From Chlorops oryzae (Eukaryota > Arthropoda > Insecta > Diptera > Chloropidae): a stretch of 64,000 bases of DNA. Below the pieces are notes generated by a model, which worked only from the letters and a program-made list of their open reading frames with translations, did not search any database and was not told where the DNA came from. The position numbers and the translations under genes were made by a program. Below, one piece after another: positions 11,560 through 23,250 of the stretch. Location of the stretch: positions 110,963,308 through 111,027,307 of the forward strand of contig CM035807.1 of assembly GCA_020466095.1 (NCBI GenBank). The letters run 5' to 3'. Numbering within the stretch: the first letter of the stretch is position 1; each line of letters starts with the position of its first letter.

Positions 11560-11760
11560 CATGTTTTTAAAAATTTAATATCTCCAGAAATAATTAAGAT
11601 AAAAAGATGAAACAAACGGTGACTTATTGTTAATAAAACAAGGTATTTTTTTTAAACATTCAAAAGGTTTTAAAAAACTGAAATACACCGAAAAAAATAG
11701 TTAAATTTTTGTTTTCATTTTTGTGCAAAAAATTTTTCTCAGTGTAAATTTTTTTTTTTT
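11560..11760 (+). repeat. Dispersed repeat family R1, copy b (diverged)
   Basis: Shares TAATTAAGATAAAAAGATGAAACAAACGG and a TTTTTCTCAGTGTAAA end with other R1 members, in words of less than 20 bases when compared pairwise. It lies just downstream of copy a. Confidence 0.55.
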
Positions 11761-11837
11761 TCTTAAACTTTGCTTCTCTTTACTGGATCTTCCTTTGGGT
11801 GGGAACTAACAGTAATTATTCGAATCTTAATTCTTAA

Positions 11838-11932
11838 ATATAACTTAACTATTTATACAGTGTAAATTTAAAAATAAATTTTCTATATTCCTTGTTTCAT
11901 TAACAATAAGTCACCGTTTGTGGTTGGATTCA
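11838..11932 (-). repeat. Dispersed repeat family R1, fragment c
   Basis: In reverse orientation it holds CAAACGGTGACTTATTGTTA, which is identical to part of copy b, then an ACAAGGAATATAG variant. Together with copy b it forms an inverted pair around about 80 bp. Confidence 0.5.
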
Positions 11933-14340
11933 AAAGCATTTTCAGCAAGCAAATTTTTTTTTGAGTGATAGTTTTTGAGCAGGAAAACTTGCTTCTTTAG
12001 GAAGTAAAAGCGCTTCACTTACCAAGTGGGGAAGCACCTTAAGAACAACGCTTCGATTAAAAAAATTCTTTAAATATTTTTTTTTGTGTTTAAAAAATAC
12101 CAAATTTGAGCTTTTAAGTATGCAATGAACTTTTTGTGATAAGACTTAAAAATAAAAATAGTGTATTTAGAGATGTCCTGGGGAAAAATGCTGTAAACTA
12201 GTGTTAATATAATTAGTTCTAGAAAAGATGCCTGCAAGTAAATGGGATAAACATGATTTTATTAAATTGCGAGATATGATGTTTGATAGCTTTCATTGTA
12301 GATATATGTATTTATGTGTGTGTACACATTTCTTGTGCTTTAAGAGCCTTCTGGCGAACGCTTAGTAAATTAAATACACGTGCCAGAATAACTCCACCTT
12401 CATATTTCGGAACGAAGGAAGAAATTTTCGTTTTCCTTTGACTTCTTCCGACAACGGAATGCCTGACTGACTGACTGACAGAGAAAAATCTTATTAAGCT
12501 CATTACGAACACATGTTCGATATTGAGTGTGTACGTCAGTTTTCTTAATGCCCCCTCCGTGTTTTTTCCGTTCAAAATCAATTTCGTTCGTATCAATTAC
12601 AATCGTTTTGCCATTAACCCGACAGAAGTGGGAAATAAGATGAATTAATTGATACATTAAAGCTTGATATCATCTTACACAAAAACAATTTCCTCCAACC
12701 TTTAGCATTTTTTTTTTTGCTTCTGCGCTCAACTTAATAAATCAGGTTACAAAATTTGAAATAAAACTGCGATTTAGTCTTTTTGTCGAACGGTGAAACA
12801 ATTTACTACAATAAATGTTTTTATTTTTTTTTTTTTTTTTCGTATTTCCTACAGCAGCACTCTCAACGGTGGTACTCAACAATCACCTTTCATCGTCCGT
12901 CGTTCCTCCACGATTCAAATTGAACACGCGCCCGCCGCGCTTATGCTTTTTGCTGACCGAAAAACATTTGGCTTTAATTAATGTTTCAAACTGAAATTCC
13001 GAAAAAAAATAGTCTCAAAATTTGCTTCATCTCCGAACGAGATTCATGACTTTTTCATTTGGCTTCATTACAACATAATTAGGCTCCTCCGTAGGCTTAA
13101 GCACCGAATGCAGGCTCCCCTGGCGAAAGTTGCGAGGGCGGCTCGGATTTGGGGTGTTGGCTCCTCGCTTCGAAACATAACATTAGAAAAAAATATTCCT
13201 TTTTTCTTAACATTCCGCTCAGATCCTTTGTGTGTCAAGCATGCTGCCCCAGCTTCTTCTCTCTCTCTGCTCTCTGTCTCTCTCTGTGAGAGGCGATTTT
13301 TGCGCTAATTAGTGAGTAAAAACTGCTGCCGCACCTAGCAACTCAAAGCTTCTTTAATGGCGTTTGCAGCGCTTTTTCGGATGCGTCTAATTGTACATGT
13401 AGCTCCTGCGGTGGTCGACTCTGAGGTGGTCGAAAATGACTGTGCTGTGCTGGATGCGTAACGGTCTGACTTCGGCTTTGAAAGATGCCTTAGTGTATTG
13501 CGTTAACGTGTCCTTTTTATTCGCCCCCCCCTCTTTCTTTAGCTTTGCTTTTGATAGTTGTTTTTACTGTTTACTCGTGCCTGGTGACTCTTTACGTGAC
13601 TTGTTGCCAGCTAATAATTTAACTTAAGTGGTCACATTGTTCACGATATTCGCGTTAAAATGTTGAAAATTCTCAGTTGTCGCTAAAAGTTGAATGTTCC
13701 ATGGAAGACGCTGCTGATAAATTTCAGTTTGAAAATGTTCTATATTAGTTTGTAGGTCAGTTTTAAATGTCGTGTAAATTTTTTTTTTTTTTTCTTTTTT
13801 TTTTGTTATCGCTGAGGGAATAAGATAATTAATGCTAATTAAGTTGTTATATTTACAAATAAATTGCGAAGTTTTAACATGTAGCTTTGCTGCTTGCGTT
13901 AACTTATTCAGCTACAAAATTTGAAATTTTATGAAAACTTCACTCATATAAAAGTTCTTTTTTCGCCACTGAGGAACGACATTTACACAAAACCATCGAT
14001 TAATTTTTATTTTTTATTGTTTGAAACAGCCATTGAAGTGTGTATCAATAATTGTCTTGTTCCAGTTAAATTGAAATCCAGGAGTTCATTGATTTCTTAG
14101 GAAAAATACTTACAATATTTTTTTGAAATAATATTTCTCATCCTCATTAAAATTAAAATTGCTCCATGCGAACGAGATATTGAGTTTATTAGCTTCATTA
14201 ATATATAATGTTGGCTCACATTCTTAGGCTTAGCAGATATGCACCTAAAATTTCATAAGATCGGTAGTCACTTCGTTTCGAAGGAGTTTTGGTCACTTTA
14301 CTTCGAAACATACTAGGAAAAAATTTTTAGTATTACAACA
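11933..14340. other. Spacer, no gene recognised
   Basis: Mixed sequence. It includes a TGACTGACTGACTGACA run (12462-12479), T homopolymers (12821-12840 and 13779-13804) and a CTCTCTCTGCTCTCTGTCTC stretch near 13259. Open frames are short and unconvincing. Confidence 0.4.
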
Positions 14341-14344
14341 TTCG

Positions 14345-15965
14345 ATAATAAGCTTCTCTTTCTTATCCTCCTCTGTTCTCTTCTCCTCAAATCATTTCTT
14401 CTTCTTACAATTTTTCCTTAACTAAGATGTACAAATTCTTGATCAAGCTTCTTTTCTTCTTCTCACTATCTTCTCTCCTGCTTCTCTTTCTTTGCTTCTT
14501 CGTTAACTTACTTCGTCTTTGATACTTTTCTTTCTTCGTACTTTCTCTCTTCTTTCTTTCTTTCTTTTTCTTTCTTTCTTCTTCTCGTCTCTCGTGTCTC
14601 ATCTCTTCTTTCTCTCTCTTTCTTCTCTCACATTCTTCCTTCTTCTCTTTTGCTTTTTTCTCAATTCTTTTTCTTTACTGCATGCAATTCGTCTTCAAAT
14701 TTCTCTCTCTTGACGTTAAATGTCTTTTTCTTTCTTTTCCTTTCTGTCTTTCCTCTGTCTTTCACATCTGCTTCCCCTCTATTTCCTTCGATCTTGTTTG
14801 CTCTCCTGCTCTCTACTCTTGATTTCCTTTTCTTCTTACTCTTCTCTCTTCTTTTTTCCTGCTCTCTCTTTTCCTTTCTCTCTTTCTCTCTTCTCTCTTG
14901 TTGACCTCTTTTCCTAATTGTTACTCTCTCTCATCAATTGTCTTCTTTTCTTTTACTTCTTTCTCTCTTTCTACTCTTTTCTACTCTGGGTGTCTAAACT
15001 TTTCTTCTCTCTCTTCGTTTGAGGTCTTACTGTTTCTCTTTTCCTTTCTTTCCTCTTCTTTCTCTCTTTCTACTTCTTTCTACTCTTTACTCTCTTTTCT
15101 CTTTATCTCTTTCCTCTCTTTCTATTCCTTTCTCTCTTTCTCTTCTTTCTTCTCTTTCTATCTTATCTCTCTTTCTCTCTTCTCTCTTTGATCTTTCTTC
15201 TTTTTTTTAATTTAATCTTTTTCTTTATCTTTCTATCTTTCTATCTGTCTAGTATCTTACTTTTCTCTCTTTCGTCTGTATCTCTTTTTCTCTCTTCTCG
15301 CTTTTTCGATTTTATCTTCTCCTCTTCTTCTCTTTTTCCTCTGATGTGCTTCGGCTTTTAAACTTTCATAATTTTTTTTAAATTTCTAAACTTAAAATCT
15401 TCATATCTGTCTCCTTAAATAATAAGTACTCTTCATTCTCTAAAAATCTTCATCAATTTTTTTTTCATTTTATCTCTATCTAACACTTACTGCTCTCATT
15501 AAAACTTTTTTTGCTATCATCTTTGCCTTCGTTCCTTCAGTTCCTTCATAAGACAAATCTGGTTCCTTTCTGAATTTGTCAACTCGAATTCTGTATTCAT
15601 TTAGCTTTTACTTCATGTCTTTCTCTCTTTCTTTTTTTTACTTCATTCTTTCTTTTCTTTTCCCATTCTTCATGGCTTCTTATTAAATCCTTTTATTCAT
15701 TTCTCTTTCTATTTCTATTCGTTCATTTCTCTTACTTTTTTGACTCTTTCCTTCGGCTTCTTAATTCTCTTCTCTTCATTATTCTCTTTCTCTTCATCTC
15801 TTTTCTCTTCTTCTCTTACTCTTCTCTCTTCTAACGCTTCAATCTTCTCTTTCTTCTTTCTCTCTATTTTTTCTCTTCTCTAATATCTTCTCTCAATTCT
15901 CATTCTCTTCTTGTCATTGTCTCATTTCTATGTTTATTTTTTTCTTCTCTCTTTTTCTTCTTCAA
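14345..15965. repeat. Polypyrimidine low-complexity tract, 1.6 kb
   Basis: The plus strand is almost only C and T in TTCTCTCTTTCTTC-like words, especially 14520-15340 and 15600-15965. All open frames here read Ser/Leu/Phe on one strand or Lys/Arg/Glu on the other and are artefacts. The strand asymmetry could support triplex (H-DNA) structure. Confidence 0.92.
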
Positions 15966-18540
15966 GTAAAAAATTCTTAAATTCGATTTTCAATTTAAAA
16001 TTAAACCTATCTGTATTCTGCTCTACAAAATTCATCACAGTCTCTGGCAATCGCAACATGGCTCTCGTATGAAATTTCATTGAAACTTTTCCTCTCCATT
16101 ATTAATTACATTAACAATTTCGTTATCTCCGTTTTTTCCTTACATCGGGACAAATAACAAAGGACAAAAATAACATTTTATTCATATTTAAACACTGCAA
16201 TATAAAACTCCTTTTTGCTATTCAGTTTGGTTCTTAACGTTCAAAAGAAATGCTCTTCTCCTATATTTGCTGAATTGACACTCAGTTGACTTCAGTTTAC
16301 ATTAACTTTCTGTCGCTGTTTCTTTTTTTTACTTCATTCTTTCTGGTAAAGTTTTTCCAATTCATAATAAACTTCAAAGTGAATATTTAATTAAATCCTT
16401 TAATGGCATATTTTCCTCGCTTAATGTTAATTGCTCCTTCAAGTCTTCAACTAAGCTTAGCTGTCTTTCATACTGTCTCTTAATCGACTAATTTCAGTTG
16501 GCTTCATATCTTGAATCTAATTTGTATTCAATACTTTTATCTTCTACTCAATGTTTGCCTTTCGCTGGCAATTCCTGTAATCTTCTCAAATACTTACGCT
16601 TATATTTTACAGCATCTGCATCTTGGCTCTTAATTCTTCTCTTCCATTAAGGAATCATTGATAAGTATGCAAGATTCATCGATTGTGTTTCAAATCGTTC
16701 ACATGACGATAATCTATACTCAGCGATAAAAATTCCAGGAACCACGATTCATAAATTAGATGCATAAAATCCTTCAGTATTGCACAATTGCATGCGCTTA
16801 AAATTGCCTTTTGCTGCCATCAAGCTCATGGAATGGTATTTGCGTGATATTGCACCGTTCGTCTGTGTTAGCTTTACTTCATGCATTTCTTGTCTTTTTT
16901 CGTCATATTCGGAGCACAACCAAGAAATAACAGTATTATGATTTAATAAAACCTTAGTAATTCAATCGTATTAGTCTTAGTGCCGGTCAGTAATTTGCTT
17001 GAAAGAGGTGTGTTTAGACTCGTTAATCATGCAATCAGTGCATACGTTAATCCTAATACTGATTATCCTTGTATTCGCGTTTTGCGTCAGATATCCTTAA
17101 CTGCTGCTGTAGGAATATAATTTGCGTTTCACTTGCGCATAATGCATTTTAAGCCAACTAGCATGGATCGTATACGCCAAATCGACGAATTATCCGATTG
17201 TTGTTGTTATACAAACTTTTGTTGCAAAACCCTATAAATTCTTGGGAATTCGTTTAATAAAAAATTACAGCAATCTTTCGCTTATTGATGGCAGCAATCT
17301 TAATGGCAATGCTTAATACTCTGCGTCATCATAAGAGATATTGACGTTAAGTCCCCATGTGACATCATTGTGTGCGATTATCACTTTTTTGACGGTTAAA
17401 TCGTTGCAAAAATATTCCAGGACACATTTTCAACATTGCTTTCAATGGAAAACCCTATGTATGTCACGTATTTGGTCTTAAATTTTGCCAAAACAAATAT
17501 GGCCCGCTGTTCATACTTACATTCATTGACATTCTTGATTCAATGACTGCGACATTCTTGTAGTATATAATTAGGTAACATATTAATTAGCGTGAATATT
17601 GGAAGATTTAATGGAAGGTTAATCATGCAATCGTGCTATAGTAACCTGACGTTACAAAAATTCCTTGTTGTCATGAGGCGGGATTTTACAATTTCCATAT
17701 TATGGAAGATATTGTCTTGTTAAGCATCGTCTGTAATTCAAAATAATTATTTATAAGCGCATCTGCATCTTGGATTCGTTAGCCAGACTAGTAATGCATA
17801 AACGGCTGTCAAGCTCATTGTGCTTCACACTGAAAATTATTTATGACGAGTAAAATAGGTTTCTTTTCGGACACAATTCATACATGAGAGTCTAAACACT
17901 CAAGTAAAAGCAGGAAAATTCTTACACAACCATGAAATCAGCCTGGGCCGTCCATTTAGCATATTTTCGACATTCATTAATCATTAAAACAATTACATTA
18001 TGTAATGAATTAGGTATTCAATAAGTACTTCACTATTAATTGTAATGAAAATTTTATACAATAACATGAATAGGAATTCAATACAATTACTTGTTACTTG
18101 TATGATTACAATTACAATGCTGAAAATTGTATAATAAAAATATTTAATAGGAACAATAATGAAGTAACATATCGTATAAACAATTACATTTTGTTGTAAG
18201 TTTAAATATTAATTCTTAATTATAATTCGGAATTTAAATAATAATTTTTTGGAGAATTTAATGAAGGATTAATATCCGAGCGGGTACTTTAAATTCAGAC
18301 AGGCTTATATTTAAGTAAAGTTGACAAATAATTATGACATTTAATCAATGATGAGATCCCCATAAATTTTTTTAAACAAAATGGTCATATTCTCATAAGC
18401 AAATCGAGAATCAAAAATCATAATTAAACAATATAATTTTACAGTCCCAATATACGATGACCTAAAGAGAATTCGATAAAAATACTCAATTAAATATAAG
18501 TATTTAAACTGATTAATTGACAGACTGTAAATAATAATTT
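15966..18540. other. Spacer, no gene recognised
   Basis: Unique-looking A/T-rich sequence, increasingly A/T-rich toward the right, with no open frame of interest and no repeat ends seen. Words such as CATCTGCATCTTGG occur twice (16613 and 17760). Confidence 0.4.
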
Positions 18541-19668
18541 TTTTTAAAATTAATAAAATTAATAATGTTTAATTTAACAATTAATTAAGAAACATTACAA
18601 TTAAAAAATGTAATAAAAGCTAATACAAACAATTAATTATAAAAATAAATATTAATAAAAGTTAAAATAAAGTAATTTAATGAAAATCCAATAAATACAA
18701 TAATTGAATTGAAAAAATTTTTAAATGCACTAAATACAATAAAAAAATGAAAAAAAATAAATAAATAAAATGAAATAAAAAAAAAATAATAAAAAAAGAA
18801 AAATAAAAATAAATAAATAAATAAATAAATATAAAAAATAAAAAATAAAAAAAATAATAAATTTAAAAAAATAAAATAAATTAATTAAAAAAAAAAATTT
18901 TAATTAAAAAAAAAATAAATTAATAAAAAAAATAAATAAATAAAAAAATAAAAATAAATAAAATAAAATAAATAAATAAAAATAATAAATAAAATAAAAA
19001 ATAAAAAAATAAATAAAATAAAAAAAAAATAATAAATAAAAATAAATAATAAAAAAATAAATAAATTAAAAATAATAAAAAAAATAATAAATAAAAAAAT
19101 AAATTAAAAAATAAATAAAAATAAATAAAATAAATAAAATAAAAAAATAATAAAATAAATAAATAAATAAAAAAAAATAAATAAAAATAAAATAAATTAA
19201 AAAAAATAAATAAAAATAAATAAATAAAATAAATAAATAAAAAAAAAAAAAAAATAAATAAATAAATAAATAAATAAAAAAAAAATAAAATAAATAAATA
19301 AAAAAAAAAAATAAATAAAAAAATAAATAAAAATAAATAAATAAATAATAAAAAAAATAAATAAAAAAAATAATAAATAATAAAATAAATAATATATAAA
19401 ATAATAAATAAAAAATAAAAAAATAAAAAATAAATAAAAGTAAATATAAATTACAATAATATAAATAAAAAAATAATTAAAATAAAATAATAAAATTAAA
19501 AAAAATAAATAAAATTAAAAAAAAAAAATAAATAAAAAATAAAAATTAAAAAACAAAATAAATAAAATTAAAAAATAAATTGAAAAAAATAATATAAAAT
19601 CAATATATAAATAATAATATATAAAGTAATATATACGAAATATATAAATAAAAAAAAAAAAAAACAAA
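18541..19668. repeat. A-rich (TAAA)n low-complexity tract
   Basis: From about 18720 to 19668 the plus strand is nearly only A and T, in AAATAAATA words with A runs up to about 15. There is no coding content. Confidence 0.95.
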
Positions 19669-19873
19669 TAAAGGGTCATCATACTATTTCCTAGGCATAC
19701 GTCGGTATTAAGGAGTCTTCCCTTTCCCCAGCCAGAGGCCGTTGTCGGGGAATAAAAGTGATGAACAAAAAAAAAATTTTTTTTTAAACACTGCGGTTGC
19801 AAAGGGTTATCTCCTCAATTAATCAATTCCGGGCCCCTTCCAGAAGCCGTGGCTTTGCACGAAAGTCGGTATT
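19669..19873. other. Short unique segment
   Basis: A short non-simple segment between the A-rich tract and a degenerate MITE. It contains CCCCAGCCAGAGGCC. Nothing further recognised. Confidence 0.3.
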
Positions 19874-20035
19874 CAGTCGAAACTCGAGTTTCAAGAGACT
19901 CGAAAAAAAATCGTTATTATGGAGGAAAAAAGGCACTAAAAATGTAGCGAAAAAGCCCTAAGAATATTCGCTATAGTAGATATAATTTCGTTATTCTGTT
20001 GCCTTCAAGTAGACTAGACTATAACAGGCTATATG
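19874..20035. mobile_element. Degenerate relative of the MITE at 26064
   Basis: It begins CAGTCGAAACTC and shares GGAGGAAAAAAGGCACTAA and CGAAAAAGCC with 26064-26217 (GGAGGAAAAAAAGGGACTAA). The right end is not clear. Confidence 0.5.
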
Positions 20036-22310
20036 AATACATAATTAGGGCATTAATATTAGGAAAAATTCTTTCTTTGCCTTCAAAGAAAAATTAAAAA
20101 AAAAGATTTAGAAAATATTTTTGCCGTCAGCTATAGTTTGACAATAACTACTCCTGTAGAAGAGTGTCTGAGGTCACATACCCAAACTTCAGGAGGAGCA
20201 TGAGCGAATCCCAAAAGAAGTAAACAAGGATTTAGAAGAAGAAGAAGCTATCGTTTCACTATAACACTCCTCCATTTTTGTTGCTTCCAACTCTTCTCAA
20301 AAGATTTTCTCCGCGACGATTTGAGGTAAACGATCGGTCTGACTATCTTTCAGTTCCAAAAATCTTTGTAGAACCAATGTGCACGCAAAGGAAGCCAAAT
20401 AATTTCCTTCGAATCATCGAGTCTTTAAGTTTTCCTCCAAAAAAGAAAAGAAATAATTTTTTTTATTTTTGACACATTTCGATCTAGAAAACGCAAAATC
20501 CAATAACTTTATAGTTTCTTTAAGACGCTTTCTTTCATTCAAGCGTGCTCACACGACCGAGCATATGCGTTCGAGAATGCTCCAAGAAAGCGAAAAAATT
20601 ACAACACATTATCGCAACATTTGTCACCTTCACGGGGAGCTTTGGGCAATCAAGCAAAAAAATGGCAAACGTTCAAGTGTTGAAGGCAAATGTACCTACT
20701 TCAGCAAAAAGAGTTCAAAACGCGCGGCCACCGGCTGCCACCCCAACGCCCGAACCCCCGCAGCACACATTCGCGCTGTCTGCAAAGAGCAAAGAAATAA
20801 ATGTGCAAATAAATCACAACGTTGCAATAACGTACAAAATCGCAAGCCAAAGGAACTCGAAAAATAAATAAAAATAAACACACCAAAAAAAAAAAAAACT
20901 CACTCCAGAAATGATTCTCAAGAACCTCAACAACGTCTTGAGTAAACGACTAAAGCACTCGCCACGACATCACGTCTACTAACCGGAAAATGTTTATATA
21001 TTTTCCTTTAGTGCGGCAGCACCCATTGTGTCGGAGAAAATCAAATTGACAAGATTTCCTTAATGCAAAAGAAATTTTCACTCTCCTTAAAAAAAAGGTC
21101 CTTAAAAATTCTTGCAGTGTGTGAGTGCGCGTGTTCATGTGTGTGTGTTGCTTCGGACGTGTGTTAGTTTATCTTCCGGATAACAATGTTGCCAAGCATA
21201 TTACAATACAAAAGAGCGTAAAATCGCTGTTCAAAAATGATTTCACACTTTTCGGTTCTGTGGATGCATTCTGTTTCGTTTTGTTCCCCTTCCTTTCTTT
21301 TTCCTCATTTCCTTTTGCGCTTTTTATTCAACCTTCAACCTTTTTCGTCTGAATCCCACAATTCTCTTTGCTGTTTTCTTTTCTTTTCTTTTATTTGTTT
21401 TTTATTTTTTTATTTTTATTTTGTACCTTTTGGCTCTTTCGTTGTTAACATTCTTTTTCCCCCATTCTTAATAAAATCGACAACAATGACAAGTGACGGC
21501 GAATTTTTTTTTGTTCTCGCCACGTTATTCTGGGTCCATGAGAGATTTCCCTGCTTCGATTTTTATGTACTACTGATTCTTCCGCGTCGCGCCGGCAACG
21601 GCATGTGCTGCTCAAGTATAAAGTCGGCGATTATTTGTTGTTAAAATATTTGCCTTTTCAGGTGAACACATTTATTTTGTAATAAGATTAAAAAATCTCG
21701 TGTCACTTCTTACCATGCGAGACGTTTTAAGGAAATTCGTGGAATTTATGAATTCAATATTGCAAGCTTGAAGAGGTTCTTTTTTTTCTTCTTCTTATTA
21801 TTATAATTTCGATTTTATAGCGACTTTATTCAATGATGGGTGAGGGGGAGAAGTCGACAATGTAGACGAACGACATATGTACATATTCGTTGTGGGTTGC
21901 TTTGTTTATTTATTCAGGGAATTAGGAAACCTATTTGGAGAAATAAATTCAATTTAAAGCCATAATTTGGATTGAAATTCGGATGATGGAGTGCTAACTT
22001 AAGGCTTAAGACCAAGACGTTATGAGCATTGAGTTTATTCATTGGATGATTAAAGCATCGGTTACAGGTTCTTTAAAAGAGGAAATGATCGCATAGTGAA
22101 AAAAAGAAATCAAACCGTGAACCATAAGCCCCTTTTAGAAGAAGGAAGTCCCATAAGATTTTGATTCGGCATCACATCATATTGTATACTCGCAGAATAT
22201 TTTCTTTAAGGCTAAAGAGGCAAATTTAGATCATTCTCTCTTAGAGAAGGTTGAAACTGCTTATGAATCTCACCAAATCCAACTTCAAGTGACTAACAAC
22301 TTGGAGACCC
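20036..22310. other. Spacer, no gene recognised
   Basis: Contains open frames up to 135 codons (20469-20867, 21237-21644). The first is Lys/Asn-rich without domains; the second is Phe-rich from T-rich DNA. There is also a GTGTGAGTGCGCGTG stretch near 21118. I do not regard these as genes. Confidence 0.4.
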
Positions 22311-22740
22311 ATTATTTTTGCTGCCAGGCACGTGACGTATTTTTATCTATAGCGAGATATGTATACCTTAAGGACTAGCTTCGGATAGCTAGCGCCCGGC
22401 TACAAATTTCTAACTAGCACCAGGCTAGTAATTTCTGGCTAGCGCCTAGATCATAAAGATTTATTTTCACGCCCCCTTGACGGGGGTATTGGTAAAAATT
22501 CTTACCTAGTTCGCACCCCATTGGTTACGGTATCGCCTCTGCGCAAAGCTGACGCTAACACACTAAGTACACCCTTTATATATCTACAAATTTAAACTAA
22601 GTGAGAATTATAAAAAAAGGTTTGTCTCAAATTTTCTCTCTGCTATCTAGGCCCTCGCTAGCGCTTGGCTAGCTAGCGCCATGTTTGAGTTTTCTATCTG
22701 GGCTTTACATAGAATAAACTAGCTAGGCTCTGTCTAGATT
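22311..22740. repeat. Region with repeated CTAGCGCC words
   Basis: CTAGCGCC or CTAGCGC recurs near 22389, 22439, 22667 and 22673, with GGCTAG words between. The part 22588-22634 matches 4397-4442 in reverse complement. It is probably an old dispersed repeat. Confidence 0.4.
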
Positions 22741-22779
22741 ATTCTAGTCATCGCCCATACAGTGTAAAATTTTAAACAA

Positions 22780-23250
22780 AGTTCCGTCGAATTCTCGCCA
22801 CAACAGCAACAGCGGCATCATATTCAACGTCATCCACAGCAACCATTGCAGCTCCAGCCATATTAGCAAGCGCCAGAGGAATAGCCAACCAAGTCGTCAA
22901 CAGCACCGGAACTTTGCGGGCACAAACATTGTGGCGATCCTGCCAGGAGATGAACCTGCAATCTTCTGATCAAATCTGACAAAATCGGTCGCGGACAGTT
23001 TTCGATCAAAAGACGCGAACGTGTTACGCACTCGACACTCTTCACTATTATATTTTGAATTGAATTATGCCCGACGGGAAAAAGTGCGAGCAGCTGGGCT
23101 TGAAGTGCTGCCCTCCTTTTTCCCGTTTTTTCGCTTTTGGCGGGATTTAGTTGCGTAGCGACTGCGGAAAAACGGACAATCATATTAAAACCTTTTCAGT
23201 TATTCCTTTGAACCATTTAAATATTCGATTACTTCCAGGGCCAATTATTC
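22780..23250 (+). other. Possible retroelement remnant
   Basis: The first part translates without stop for about 60 codons as a Ser/Asn/His/Gln-rich, gag-like stretch ending near 22976. A segment beginning TGTTACGCACTCGACAC (near 23020) then looks like the start of a long terminal repeat. No second repeat copy, primer site or pol motif was seen, so this is a weak call. Confidence 0.2.

Noticed and set aside
14405..15210. Several Ser/Leu/Phe or Lys/Arg-rich open frames
   Set aside because: Produced by the polypyrimidine tract; all three phases stay open because the strand has almost no purines.
20469..20867. 132-codon basic frame
   Set aside because: Lys/Asn/Arg-rich without motifs; a parallel 108-codon frame overlaps it, as expected by chance in stop-poor DNA.
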